Counted from the stretch's first letter, positions 7,082 to 17,047 are shown. The stretch: DNA of 64,000 bases from G963668605 sp963668605 (GCA_963668605.1 OY764903.1:2046001-2110000); one strand, 5' to 3'. Notes: generated by a model not told the origin, from the sequence alone. Numbers and translations are program-made.

Positions 7082-10000
7082 ATGCAAAAGGCAATCTACT
7101 CTATCTTGGTCGGCATCATTATTGGAGGCATGTTTTTTGCCGCCCCTGCCTGGTCTCAGAACGTTTCCGGTTCTGTGAAAGGAACCGTCGTGGACCAGGC
7201 AGGAGCGGCGGTGCCCGTGGCTAAGGCAACTCTCACGAACAGCGCCACCGGATTGGCCTTTAGCGCGAACTCGAACACGGCGGGAATCCTCGTATTTCCG
7301 AGCGTTGGGGCCGGGACCTACACCCTTGCCGTGCAGGCGCCAGGGTTTCGACAGTACGTCCGCACCTCAATCGATCTGACGTCCGGCGAGATTCGTGACG
7401 TGGGTACACTGGCGCTGCAGATTGGCGATGTCAAAGAGTCGGTGGAGGTGAACGATATAGCGACGCCGCTACAGCTTGCCAGCGGAGAAAAATCGGGCCT
7501 TGTCAGCGGCAGCCAACTCAACGATCTGGCGTTGAAGGGGCGCGACTTCCTCGCCCTTACGGCCACGATGCCTGGGGTGATCGACACCAACAGCGCCACC
7601 CGCGATGCCACCACTCCTAATTCCCTTGGCGGCATTTACATTAATGGCACGCGCACGGAATCGAAGAACTTCACGGTGGACGGGATCACCGATATGGATA
7701 CTGGGAGCAACGGCGCGGTGCATTTCGAGCCGAACATGGACTCTATCGCGGAGGTGAAGGTCCTCTCATCGAATTACCAGGCCGAGTATGGGCGTAATGC
7801 CGGCGGCACCATCAGTGTGATTACCAAGGGTGGTGGACAGGAATTCCACGGAAGCGGCTGGTGGACCCACCGGCACGAACAATTCAACTCCAATAATTTC
7901 TTCAACAACAGTAGCGGCCTGGCCAGGACCCCCTACCGGTATAACATCGCTGGTTTCAGCGTCGGTGGTCCGGTCTATATTCCGCACGCATTCAATTCCG
8001 ACCGGAGCAAAGTGTTTTTCTTTGTCTCCCAGGAATACACGCGCCAGCTCATCAATAACGGAACCAACTACATCAACATGCCCAGCACGCTCGAGCGTCA
8101 GGGTGACTTCTCGAAGAGCCTCGACGTGAGCGGCAAGCTAATCACTATCAAAGACCCGACGACCGGCGCGCCTTTCCCGGGAAACATCATTCCGCCGGCC
8201 CGGATCAACTCGTACGGCCAGGCGATCCTGAATTTCTATCCGACGCCTAATTACGTCGATCCCAACCCGTCGCTGGTCAACCAGCGGAATTACATCATCG
8301 CCGGCAGCGGTTCTCATCCGCGCCGCAATGATATGATCCGCACGGATGTGGCTCCAACCAGCAAACTGCGCGGCAACTTTCGTTGGATTCGAGATATCGA
8401 TACGACGCTTCTTCCGTTTCAGGGAAATAACTTCGGAGTCAACTTTGATCATCCGAATCCGGGTCACGGTTATGCGGCGAATGTCACCTATGTGCTCAAC
8501 CCTCGCGTACTCAACGAGTTTATACTCGGCAAGAGCTGGAACAGTTGGCTGAACTACCCTAACAACCCCAGTCAAGTCAACCGTAGTGTCGTGAATAATC
8601 TCCCGCAGTGGTACGCTAACAGTCCGTCAGACTCGAGCAATAAGCTCGAAGCGGCGGACGCGCTGTTGATGCCCAATCTTGTGTTCGGCGGCACGCCGGT
8701 AAGTCCGCCTACCCTCAATATCAATAACCAACAGCACACAAACCACAATGATACGTGGGACTTCATTGAAAATTTTAGTTACGTACTGGGCAACCACCAG
8801 TTCAAGACCGGTTTTTATCTGAATCTTACGGACAAGGTTCAGGTGCAGGGCGCTTCCTGGAACGGGGTTTTGAATTTCGCAACTAACAGCAATAACCCCA
8901 ATGATTCAGGTGACGCTTACGCCAATGCATTACTCGGGAACTTCAACAATTACTCTGAATCTACCCGGGGCATCAACTTCCATGCAAAGTATTGGGGCCT
9001 GGAGTTTTTCGCGCAGGATAACTGGCGCGTCAGCCGGAAACTCAGCCTCGATTACGGTATCCGCTTCTATCGGCTTTCCCCCCAGCATGATCTGAATGAA
9101 ACTCTAGCTGCCTTTTCCCAGCAGGCCTATGATCCCGCCCAAGTGCCGCGACTGTATCGGCCCGTACTCAACAGCCAGGGTCAGCGCGTGGGCGTCGACC
9201 CCCTTACCGGCGCGCAGGTGCCGGCGCCGCTGATCGGGGCCTTCGTGCCGGGTTCCGGCAGCTTTGCAAACGGAATGATTGTCGGCGGGCAGAATGGCGT
9301 TCCGGGCGGGCTTTATACAATCAGCCCGCTTTCGGCGACTCCCCGCCTCGGATTCGCCTACGATGTCTCCGGAAAAGGGACGGCGGTGATCCGTGGAGGA
9401 TTCGGCATTTTCGTGGACCGATTCCGGCAGTTGATCAACAATAATACGACCGCGAATCCCCCAGTCACGTACACCCCCACCGCGTACTACGGTAACTTGA
9501 GCACCTTCGCGCAAGGCAATGGTGCGATAGGACCCTCATCTGTCTCATCCATCGCTCCGATTTCCGGCGCGAAGAATCCTTCGGTTATGAACTACAGCCT
9601 GGGAATTCAGAAGCAGTTACCGCTCGCCACCGTGGTCGACATTGCCTACGTTGGCAACGTATCGCGTCACAATGTCCAAACCAGAAACGTGAATCCGATT
9701 CCCTTGTTTGCACAATTCGATCCAGCCAATACCGATCCGACCACGAAAGGGCAGCCGCTGCCGAACAACTTTTACCGTCCCTACATGGGCCTTGCCGACA
9801 TAAACAATTACGAATTTGCCAGTTCGGCAAACTACAATTCGTTGCAGATTTCCCTGCAGCGACGCATGACGAAGAGTCTCGGCTTTGGGGCTAGTTTCAC
9901 GTTTTCGAAGGCTCTCGGAGTGGCCAGTGCATATGGGAATTCAGTGAGCAGCTATTTCGATCCCCGCTCATACGATTATGGCCCGCTGACTTTTGACCGG

Positions 10001-10567
10001 TCGAAGGCCTTCGTTCTGAATTATATTTACGATCTGCCGGACGCCGGCAGCAAACTTGGGAACCGTTACGTTTCGGCGATCACGAGTAAGTGGAGCTTAT
10101 CTGGAGTCACCAGTTTTATATCCGGATCCCCGTTCACCCCCACTTTTACGACGACCGTCGCCCAGAATACCACTGGCTCGAGCGATGGCGCCCGCATCAC
10201 CGTGCTGAGCAATCCGCAGTTGGACAAGAGCCAGAAATCGTTTTCGCGAAATTTCGGGACGGAGTCCTTCGGCCTAACGCCCGTGCGCAGCTTCGGCAAC
10301 GCCGGAGTGGGCATACTGCGTGGGCCGGGGCTCAATAACTGGGACATCTCCCTTAACAAACGATTTCCTGTTGGCCTGGGCGAAAAACGCACTCTCCAAT
10401 TCCGTCTCGAAGCATACAACATTTTTAATCACACGCAGTTTACCGGCCTGAACACAACGGCTCGGTTCAATCCCACCACCGGACAGCAAGTGAACGCGGC
10501 TTTTGGCCAGTTCACGTCAGCAGCGCCGGGAAGGATTCTCTCACTCGCTTTGCGGTTCCGATTCTGA
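7082..10567 (+). CDS. TonB-dependent receptor, Oar-like
   Basis: 1161 aa from ATG 7082; the open frame begins earlier at 6956, but only this ATG gives a signal peptide (AIYSILVGIIIGGMFFAAPA). After it come a carboxypeptidase-regulatory-like domain (GSVKGTVVDQAGAAVPVAKA, about residues 28-115), a plug (IYINGTRTESKNFTVDGITD, AEYGRNAGGTISVITKGG) and a long beta-barrel ending RILSLALRFRF with the terminal Phe expected of outer-membrane proteins. It imports an unknown substrate, probably an oligosaccharide, peptide or siderophore. The sulfatase gene starts 36 bases downstream and is probably co-transcribed, hinting at sulfated compounds. Confidence 0.93.
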   Translation: MQKAIYSILVGIIIGGMFFAAPAWSQNVSGSVKGTVVDQAGAAVPVAKATLTNSATGLAFSANSNTAGILVFPSVGAGTYTLAVQAPGFRQYVRTSIDLTSGEIRDVGTLALQIGDVKESVEVNDIATPLQLASGEKSGLVSGSQLNDLALKGRDFLALTATMPGVIDTNSATRDATTPNSLGGIYINGTRTESKNFTVDGITDMDTGSNGAVHFEPNMDSIAEVKVLSSNYQAEYGRNAGGTISVITKGGGQEFHGSGWWTHRHEQFNSNNFFNNSSGLARTPYRYNIAGFSVGGPVYIPHAFNSDRSKVFFFVSQEYTRQLINNGTNYINMPSTLERQGDFSKSLDVSGKLITIKDPTTGAPFPGNIIPPARINSYGQAILNFYPTPNYVDPNPSLVNQRNYIIAGSGSHPRRNDMIRTDVAPTSKLRGNFRWIRDIDTTLLPFQGNNFGVNFDHPNPGHGYAANVTYVLNPRVLNEFILGKSWNSWLNYPNNPSQVNRSVVNNLPQWYANSPSDSSNKLEAADALLMPNLVFGGTPVSPPTLNINNQQHTNHNDTWDFIENFSYVLGNHQFKTGFYLNLTDKVQVQGASWNGVLNFATNSNNPNDSGDAYANALLGNFNNYSESTRGINFHAKYWGLEFFAQDNWRVSRKLSLDYGIRFYRLSPQHDLNETLAAFSQQAYDPAQVPRLYRPVLNSQGQRVGVDPLTGAQVPAPLIGAFVPGSGSFANGMIVGGQNGVPGGLYTISPLSATPRLGFAYDVSGKGTAVIRGGFGIFVDRFRQLINNNTTANPPVTYTPTAYYGNLSTFAQGNGAIGPSSVSSIAPISGAKNPSVMNYSLGIQKQLPLATVVDIAYVGNVSRHNVQTRNVNPIPLFAQFDPANTDPTTKGQPLPNNFYRPYMGLADINNYEFASSANYNSLQISLQRRMTKSLGFGASFTFSKALGVASAYGNSVSSYFDPRSYDYGPLTFDRSKAFVLNYIYDLPDAGSKLGNRYVSAITSKWSLSGVTSFISGSPFTPTFTTTVAQNTTGSSDGARITVLSNPQLDKSQKSFSRNFGTESFGLTPVRSFGNAGVGILRGPGLNNWDISLNKRFPVGLGEKRTLQFRLEAYNIFNHTQFTGLNTTARFNPTTGQQVNAAFGQFTSAAPGRILSLALRFRF

Positions 10568-10603
10568 TATGAAGTGATCCGAGGGTATAAGGAGTTAATT
10601 AGA

Positions 10604-12112
10604 ATGAGCGATCAGCTTGACCGCCGCCAATTTCTGGCAGGCGCCGCCGCTGCGCCTATCGCCTTGCAGGGCCAGTCGCAGAAGAAGCCAAATTTCATCT
10701 TCTACATGCCAGAAACTCTCCGCGCCGAGAGTTTGGCATGCTATGGCCATCCACTGGTACGCACGCCCAACTTCGACCGGCTCGCGGGCCAGGGCGTCCG
10801 GTTCGAGCAGTGCCACTCGCAGAACACCGTCTGCGGGCCTTCGCGCTGCAGCCTGATGACCGGCTGGCCAGTGCATGTGCACGGGCATCGCAGCCTCTAC
10901 TATTTTCTGCATCCCGACGAGCCGAATCTCTTCCGCTATCTTAAACAGAACGGCTACGACGTCTATTGGTATGGCAAGAACGATCTGCTTTCAACCGAAA
11001 GCTTCGCCGATAGCGTCACCGAATGGGGACCGCGCCCGGCGCAAGGCAAACGAGGCGGCGGTGGCAATCCCTTCCCGCAAGACGACCCGCATTTCTACTC
11101 TTTCCTCAACAGCCCCGGCGGCGATCGTCGCGAGACCGCCGATTGGGCGCAGGTGGAAGCGGCTATCAAAATCCTGGAGCGCGATTCGCCGCGCCCGTTT
11201 TGCATCTATCTGCCGCTCGCCTTCGCGCACCCACCCTTCACCGCGCCCAAGGATTTCTATGGCATGTATGATCCGGCCAAACTTCCGCCGCTGCGCCCGA
11301 TCGGCCTGCCCAACAAGCCGAACTACTACGAGGCCATTCGCCGGACACGCCGTTTGGACCACCTCACCGACGCGGATTTCCGTAAGATCCAGTCCGTGTA
11401 CCTGGGCATGGTCAGCTACTCCGACTGGATGCTCGGCGAGTTGATGGCCGCCGTCGACCGCACGGGCCATGACCGCGACACCGCATTCTTCGTCTTCTCC
11501 GATCACGGCGAATGGGGCGGCGATTACGGCCTCGTCGAGAAATGGCCCAGCTCCTGCGACGGTGTCCTCGAGCATGTCCCTCTCGTCGTGCGCGCTCCCG
11601 GCGTCAAGGCCGGCCAGACCTCCCGCGAAATCGTCGAGCTCTACGACGTGATGGCCACCGCGCTCGACATGGCTGGCATCGAAGCGCAGCACACGCACTT
11701 CGCGCGCTCTCTCGCACCCCAGTTGCGAGGCGAGCGCGGCGATCCGAAGCGCGCCGCCTTCTGCGAGGGGGGCTACAATACGAACGAGCCGCAATGCTTC
11801 GAGCCGATGGGGGATTTCTCCAACACGGCCAATATCTATTACCCGAAGGTCGCTCTGCAGAACGAGCACCCCGAAACCATCACCAGGGCCACCATGATCC
11901 GCACACTCGATTTCAAACTGGTGTCCCGGCCCGATGGCGTGAGCGAGTTGTACGACCTGAAGGCGGACCCCCGCGAATTGCATAATCTCTATGGGAATCG
12001 CAGCCATGCCGGCCAGCAGGAACAGCTCCATCGCCGCATGCTGGAGTGGTACATCAGGACCGCCGATGTGGCGCCGAAGAAACATGACCCCCGGGGGTTT
12101 CCAAAAGCTTGA
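10604..12112 (+). CDS. Arylsulfatase-type sulfatase
   Basis: 502 aa from ATG 10604, preceded by AAGGAG 9 bases upstream. The N-terminus DRRQFLAGAAAAPIALQ is a Tat-like signal (RRxFL), predicting export in folded form. The sulfatase signature C77-G-P-S-R81 is present; this Cys is converted to formylglycine. Metal-site residues are visible in FFVFSDHGEWGGD. The C-terminal SELYDLKADPRELHNLYG is typical of bacterial sulfatases. It removes sulfate from an unknown ester, probably a polysaccharide or metabolite. The TonB receptor just upstream suggests a scavenging pair. Confidence 0.92.
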   Translation: MSDQLDRRQFLAGAAAAPIALQGQSQKKPNFIFYMPETLRAESLACYGHPLVRTPNFDRLAGQGVRFEQCHSQNTVCGPSRCSLMTGWPVHVHGHRSLYYFLHPDEPNLFRYLKQNGYDVYWYGKNDLLSTESFADSVTEWGPRPAQGKRGGGGNPFPQDDPHFYSFLNSPGGDRRETADWAQVEAAIKILERDSPRPFCIYLPLAFAHPPFTAPKDFYGMYDPAKLPPLRPIGLPNKPNYYEAIRRTRRLDHLTDADFRKIQSVYLGMVSYSDWMLGELMAAVDRTGHDRDTAFFVFSDHGEWGGDYGLVEKWPSSCDGVLEHVPLVVRAPGVKAGQTSREIVELYDVMATALDMAGIEAQHTHFARSLAPQLRGERGDPKRAAFCEGGYNTNEPQCFEPMGDFSNTANIYYPKVALQNEHPETITRATMIRTLDFKLVSRPDGVSELYDLKADPRELHNLYGNRSHAGQQEQLHRRMLEWYIRTADVAPKKHDPRGFPKA

Positions 12113-12812
12113 TTAAGATATGATTCGTCAGAAGAATCTGTGGGTAAGCGGCGGCTCGGACATCCATGATAAGTATTTGTCAAGGAAAATCACACTAATC
12201 CCTGAGTTCCCTGCGTTGGAATCTTTTCTACCCGCTTCTTCTCCGCGCCTTCGTCCCCAGCTTGGTTTTGGACCAGCACCGCTTGTGCCGGCGTGGCCAG
12301 ACATCCATTTGCCGCATCCGGCCCGCTGCGGGGCTTTCGCGGAAGTTTGAGTTTGGGATACCGGCCGACCTCAAACAGCCTGTGTGGCGCATCGGGGCCT
12401 TGTGGCTCCTTTGCGCAGTCCCAAAAGAGGAACGGCCGGTGCTGGCTCTCGTCGTCGCGAATTCTGTTGTTTCCACTCAGTTGTTCTTACACTGGCATGG
12501 CGGCTGTCTCCTGTGAGGTTCTGTCGACTGCAACCCGGTTCCCGTCCTGCGCCGGACGAACCGGCCGCTGGGCATCTGGTTCCCGGCGGAGCCGTCCGTC
12601 GCGATTGCTACCCGGGCGGAACGGCGCGCAGCAGGCCAGGGCGCGCCTGCTTTTGGCGCGGCGCAGCGAACCCTTGCCGGCGAGCACCGTTCTGCTAGCG
12701 GGAGTTTCCTAGGGCGCGAGTAAGAAGGCGGGGATGTATTGCAGGGTGAAGGAGATAGCGTCGCGGCTCGCGAACTGCTCGCGAACTGCTCAGCCTGATC
12801 TGTTCGCCTCAT
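12113..12812. other. 700-bp stretch without a recognisable gene
   Basis: GC-rich sequence with several overlapping frames on both strands, none with family resemblance or a ribosome site. Positions about 12770-12810 carry the dispersed repeat: tandem GCGAACTGCTC units followed directly by AGCCTGATCTGTTCGCC, i.e. the two ends of the 6.2-6.8 kb element joined without its centre. The rest may be decayed coding sequence. Confidence 0.4.
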
Positions 12813-14390
12813 CTAATAAAACGTTAGAGCTTGTGGTGTCACGCGCAACGCTCTCATCCCGCGTGCCACCGTGAAGTTGATTCTGCGTGTGCTGCCGAGC
12901 GGGAACCCCTGGACGACTCGGACCACATGGGTAGATCCAACCTCCAATTGGACCGTGTAGGAACTCTTGACCTTGATGACGATCGGCGTCTTTTCATCGT
13001 CCAAGTAGATCCGGGCGGGAAACATCTCATTCTCGTTCTGGATGGTAAAGTCCGTGAATACTTTCGGTATTGAGGTTTGTGGTACCCTCTGTTCGACGCT
13101 GGCTGCTCCTGCAGCCCCAGAGGACCCGATGGCAACGGCAGCCGCGGGCTCCTTGGGAACGGCAGTCTCTATGGGCGATGCCGGGAGATCCCTCAGCGGT
13201 CCAACTACCGCTGAGGCGGATTTGAATTCGGTCTGGTTCGGACTTGGCGTCCAGAAAGTCTTAAGTACGTCGCCAGTCGCGGGATATCCATCGACTTCAC
13301 GAACGAACCGGGCCTCAAGATTGCCGTCATCACCAAGACTGGTGATCCGCACTAGGCCCTTGGACCGACCTTCTGCACCAACCGTTCGCTGATTCAACGG
13401 ATTGATTCGCGGTCGAAAGACGTCCGCATAGACAATCTTACCTTGAGCGAGGTTCGCCCTAATCCCAACCAAGTCGGAAGCTTGAATTGGATTGGGCAGG
13501 GGCACCATGGTGGCTTCAAGAGCAAGCCGTGGTCGCGGACGTGTCCCCATCGTTAGCAGTTGCAATTGCCCACCAAAGTATTCGATGACGGCGTGCGCTG
13601 CATTCGGTGAAAAGGTCGCGGTCTGAAATCCTTCAGAGGACAGTACACGCGTAAAAGAACCATCCCGATTAGAGGCGGCGATTACGGTGGAGCGATTTAT
13701 ATCAAAGGCGCCCCCTCCCCCGAGCGTTGTTCCGAGGGTAACAGCGGGATGATCGACCGGCGTCTTCCGAAGCTGCGCAGCTTTGGCGCGAACCGACTCA
13801 CGGTTGCCGACGTACATTGGGTTGCCGAAGCTGCTTGAGGAAAGGGTCTCGAGGTCTAATCGACTGATGGCTTGATCTCCAAGGGAGTAAACACTCTGCG
13901 CGTCTGCCCAGATCATCTCACCGTATGAATCTACTTTGCCAAGTGATATGATGTTCGCTGTGCCGATGTCAATGATATAGCCTCCGTTGTTATCATCAAC
14001 CGCAAAGATGCGCGTGGCATCGGGCGACCAAGCGATACCCTTGATGGTCTGAACAAAGTCGATAGTTCGGCGCTGGTCTCCGCCAGGCAGGGAGACGATC
14101 ACAATCCCTCTCGGCTTGCTAGGGACGCCGGTGTTATGCAAGTACGCAAGCCACGCTCCATCGCGCGAGAAAGCGGGCCTTGCTACGAAAGCTGCGGTGT
14201 CAAGAACTGCAATCTTGCCGACCGTGAACTCCTCAGCGCGAGCATTTGCGAGCTTCGCCGGCGGAGCAGTCTGTGCCGATAGAACCGCGGCACCGACAAG
14301 CAATGCGGCACTGGCAGCAATGATCGTCATCTGCAGAATGAAGGTTGAACGCTGTTTAGAATTCGACAATCCTATGCTGTTTATCATCAT
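12813..14390 (-). CDS. Secreted WD40/TolB-like beta-propeller protein
   Basis: 525 aa from ATG 14390 (a second ATG follows directly), with AAGGAGAGAG upstream. A membrane/signal segment (FILQMTIIAASAALLVGAAV) precedes repeats of the PD40 type: RPAFSRDGAWLAYLHN, KGIAWSPDATRIFAV, TATFSPNAAHAVIEYF. TolB-like propellers are periplasmic interaction domains. The C-terminal 120 residues are unlike the propeller and unrecognised; they include a possible beta-sandwich near the end (FTDFTIQNENEMFPARIYLD). No enzymatic motif is visible. It lies downstream of another secreted protein gene but is separated from it by a long hairpin. Confidence 0.65.
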   Translation of the reverse strand: MMINSIGLSNSKQRSTFILQMTIIAASAALLVGAAVLSAQTAPPAKLANARAEEFTVGKIAVLDTAAFVARPAFSRDGAWLAYLHNTGVPSKPRGIVIVSLPGGDQRRTIDFVQTIKGIAWSPDATRIFAVDDNNGGYIIDIGTANIISLGKVDSYGEMIWADAQSVYSLGDQAISRLDLETLSSSSFGNPMYVGNRESVRAKAAQLRKTPVDHPAVTLGTTLGGGGAFDINRSTVIAASNRDGSFTRVLSSEGFQTATFSPNAAHAVIEYFGGQLQLLTMGTRPRPRLALEATMVPLPNPIQASDLVGIRANLAQGKIVYADVFRPRINPLNQRTVGAEGRSKGLVRITSLGDDGNLEARFVREVDGYPATGDVLKTFWTPSPNQTEFKSASAVVGPLRDLPASPIETAVPKEPAAAVAIGSSGAAGAASVEQRVPQTSIPKVFTDFTIQNENEMFPARIYLDDEKTPIVIKVKSSYTVQLEVGSTHVVRVVQGFPLGSTRRINFTVARGMRALRVTPQALTFY

Positions 14391-14464
14391 CACCTGCTCT
14401 CTCCTTCGTGACGCGGAAAGTGTCAATGGACTTGACCTCGTGTGTCGCCCCAAAAACCGGTGAT

Positions 14465-14530
14465 AGTACTACTGTGTTATAAACGAAACAATCCGGTATA
14501 GAATTGTTTCGTTTATAACACAGTAGTACT
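14465..14530. repeat. 28-bp perfect inverted repeat
   Basis: Arms 14465-14492 and 14503-14530 are exact complements (AGTACTACTGTG...) around a 10-base loop. The arms are AT-rich, unlike their GC-rich surroundings. There is no T-run, so it is not a standard terminator. It may be a tiny palindromic mobile element, an IS end pair or a protein-binding site. It lies between two minus-strand genes. Confidence 0.85.
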
Positions 14531-14588
14531 CAGCGCACGAGAAGGCAACAATCGGCCTCCCCTCGACGATTGAGGACGGCTGGCCAGA

Positions 14589-15368
14589 CTAGGGTGCGAG
14601 CCTGTAGGTGATCTGCTCCACGGGCGCGCCTTTATCATAAACATCGCAGCTGCTGCAACTTCTTTCTGTGAAGCTTGCGATTGTGATCGCGTTTCCGGAT
14701 TGGCTAACGCCAATTAAGGTGCCGCCGCGCCAAGCGCTTTGGTTTAAAGAATTGCCGGAGGAAGCGCCGTCACCGCAGGTGACGTTGTCACCCCCAGGGC
14801 CGCTTGCGACGCCGTAACTCCAGGCTGTCGAAGTAATGCCAGCTTTCGTGAGTCGTGCTGCCACTGGACTGTTCGCGATTGGCCCGACGTACCAGGTGGC
14901 GCTACTTGGATAGGTACAGGGGTCAGCACCGGCTGCAGAAGCGAAGGACCATGAGCTTGCCCCGCCCTCAAGGGCAGTCGGACCGCCTACGACTCCGGTT
15001 GCCTTCCCTTTCAGAATTGAACCTGGCCCTGCATAGTTTCCCGCCTTGAAGCCGGAGACCACCAAGGCTGGCTCGTCGAAAACCAGCGGGTAACTAGACG
15101 AGAGCGTCAGGTTGCCATCCGAATCCACGTCGAACTGCATGGTGATGTTTTTGTAGATTGTATTCCCGGCAGCGGTAACAACAGGGACCCGCGTGGCCGT
15201 TATGGTGCTCCCGGAACCTGTTAGGGTGGAATACTGGAACAGCGAGTAGGGTGGGTTCTGGATTTGCGCGCGAGCAACAACCACCCACGCGACGGTGAAA
15301 ACCATGACGAATGTGGCCAGCCGTGCGGCGCATCGCCATGAATTCGGGCTCCTGCAAATTACGGCCAT
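14589..15368 (-). CDS. Secreted protein of unknown function
   Basis: 259 aa from ATG 15368, with AAGGAG 7 bases upstream. The signal peptide runs to about residue 35 (LATFVMVFTVAWVVVARA). The mature part is Gly/Ser/Thr-rich (GKATGVVGGPTALEGGASS) with six cysteines, including CSSCD near the C-terminus, so disulfides are likely after export. I recognise no domain. Its composition resembles extracellular or surface proteins. Confidence 0.6.
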   Translation of the reverse strand: MAVICRSPNSWRCAARLATFVMVFTVAWVVVARAQIQNPPYSLFQYSTLTGSGSTITATRVPVVTAAGNTIYKNITMQFDVDSDGNLTLSSSYPLVFDEPALVVSGFKAGNYAGPGSILKGKATGVVGGPTALEGGASSWSFASAAGADPCTYPSSATWYVGPIANSPVAARLTKAGITSTAWSYGVASGPGGDNVTCGDGASSGNSLNQSAWRGGTLIGVSQSGNAITIASFTERSCSSCDVYDKGAPVEQITYRLAP

Positions 15369-15858
15369 TGCAACTCTCCTTTTTCACAGTTGGTTGCGCG
15401 GTCAGCAAAAAGGCTAGGTCGGGCACCGCGCGGTTAGCCACGATCCTGGCCAGCACTTACGCATTATGCCTACATCCGCAATCTTAGCACTCAATGGCGA
15501 CTTAGTGCGGACAATATTTGATGTGTAGCGGGTCAATACTCGGCCTGCCAAGCCAGAGCACAATATGTGGTGAATGCACTCCACTGAAGGAGTTTCGGGA
15601 TCTGCCGTGAACTGCTCACTCTCGAAAATCACCACTAAGTCATCATGAAGTGGCCATGAAGTGGCCTAAATCGCCAACCGCTCGTATCAGGCTGATCTGT
15701 TCGCGATCTGTTCGCGTGCCCTGTTCGTTCGACCCGCTCGCCCCGCTCGCACAAACAACTAGAGCACGATCCAACTCGCTCCTCACGAAGACCTCAGGAT
15801 TCGGATATTTTGTCAGGCGCCATGAACCGACCGCTCACGCGCCGCCAGATCCTCGCCA
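15369..15858. repeat. Intergenic stretch with a dispersed repeat copy (15600-15735)
   Basis: No gene is supported. 15603-15735 contains GTGAACTGCTC, CATGAAGTGGCCATGAAGTGG, CTAAATCGCCAACCGCTCGT, ATCAGGCTGATCTGTTCGC and further TGTTCGC units. All are shared with the 6.2-6.8 kb foldback element and, in part, with 2755-2870. Confidence 0.6.
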
Positions 15859-16917
15859 CTAACGGCCAGGTCTGCGCTCCTCTGCGTAGTCCGATACTGA
15901 TTGAAACATTGCCTTGACATTGCGGTCCGGGGTCGAACCGTCCATATTGATGCAACATACCCCTACGTTGGTGGTTCGTCCGCACGCTTTCAGAATGTCT
16001 TGAACTGCCTGGTAAACCTCATTCCCGGAAAATTGCAGCAGATGCACCGGGTTAAGACGGAGGTTGAGAAACGCCTCAGGAAAGAGGCGGCTGCATGCGG
16101 CCACGTCGGACCCAAAGCCTACGTCGAGGAAGCTTGGAGCGACCTTGTTGTACTGTTCGGCGTACCTGTGCAGGTTGGCGCCGCAATGATGGATTCCGAA
16201 CGGTGCGAGTTCCTTGCTCGCATAGATTTCATGCGGGAGTACGCACGACTCGTAAAGCGCGGGAGCTATCATGCTAACCGAGCAGTTGCTGGTAAGGTGA
16301 ATCGCCGGATCGACACTCAGCACAGAACGGTTCACGGCAATCGACGTCGTTCCGGTCCTTCTCCGCACATAACGAGCGACAGCCACCTGGGTGCGCGCAA
16401 CGACCGAGAGCAGGTGAGCGCTGCTTTCAGGATCTTCCTTGAGATCGAAGAACAGGTCATTGCCGCGCAGATCCATGGCGGCATTGAAAATCCCGCCGGT
16501 ATTCAAGTCACCAGTGACGTAACCGAATCTGTTCTCGAGCGCATCCATCTGCTCGATGAGAACATTCATCGGCCAGGTGTTCTCGATGCCGGGCACGCGG
16601 AGGGCTAAGACGTCCTCGCGGCCCAGGTCAAGCGGAATGGGCCATGCAGCCTGTCCGGGCGAGTACCGGATGGGAACGCCGAACAGTGCGGGCATCACGA
16701 ATCCCCCGGCGATGTGACGGGAGCCGATCACGGGGCGCGGCGCCGGATGCGCCTCGCCAATGCGAAAGAGTTCATAGAGAGCGCGGCGCATCAGAACGTC
16801 GTTGGTGATCCGTGTTTCGGTGTCGAGGTAGAAAGGCTCTTCGAATGAAATTCCGAAACGCCGGTTCCACCAGTCCGGGCTAAAGACTACATTTACCGGG
16901 ATTGTGTTTGCACTCAT
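15859..16917 (-). CDS. Uroporphyrinogen decarboxylase (URO-D) family protein
   Basis: 352 aa from ATG 16917; the frame is open further upstream but that part is repeat-derived. The C-terminal half has the URO-D/corrinoid-methyltransferase barrel layout: SCVLPHEIYASKELAPFGIH, HHCGANLHRY, FLDVGFGSDVAACSRLFPEA, LNLRLNPVHLL, VGVCCINMDG. The HCG stretch is where zinc-dependent methyltransferases of this superfamily bind metal. Established knowledge: many members are not haem enzymes but methyltransferases acting with cobalamin proteins. No haem or corrinoid genes are nearby, so the substrate is unknown. Confidence 0.75.
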   Translation of the reverse strand: MSANTIPVNVVFSPDWWNRRFGISFEEPFYLDTETRITNDVLMRRALYELFRIGEAHPAPRPVIGSRHIAGGFVMPALFGVPIRYSPGQAAWPIPLDLGREDVLALRVPGIENTWPMNVLIEQMDALENRFGYVTGDLNTGGIFNAAMDLRGNDLFFDLKEDPESSAHLLSVVARTQVAVARYVRRRTGTTSIAVNRSVLSVDPAIHLTSNCSVSMIAPALYESCVLPHEIYASKELAPFGIHHCGANLHRYAEQYNKVAPSFLDVGFGSDVAACSRLFPEAFLNLRLNPVHLLQFSGNEVYQAVQDILKACGRTTNVGVCCINMDGSTPDRNVKAMFQSVSDYAEERRPGR

Positions 16918-16984
16918 AAGCGGGGTACGGACGGCTGCTGCGTCAATAATTCGCCTGGGGCCATGTAGAATTGTCCGACACTTT

Positions 16985-17035
16985 GACCCAACTCGCCAAC
17001 CGCTCACATCAGACTGTTCACTGTTGCCTGGACAA
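16985..17035. repeat. Short dispersed-repeat remnant
   Basis: ACTCGCCAACCGCTCACATCAG followed by CTGTTCACTGTTG resembles the core of the dispersed repeat family. It directly precedes the TonB-receptor fragment. Confidence 0.4.
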
Positions 17036-17047
17036 CCTCCGATTTAG

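Noticed and set aside
10991..12085. 364-codon minus-strand frame
   Set aside because: It is the antisense shadow of the sulfatase, caused by high GC at third codon positions.
12228..12712. Several overlapping frames suggesting a small gene
   Set aside because: No domain, no ribosome site, low-complexity Arg/Ala/Ser translation on both strands.
15901..16608. 235-codon plus-strand frame
   Set aside because: Antisense to the URO-D family gene.
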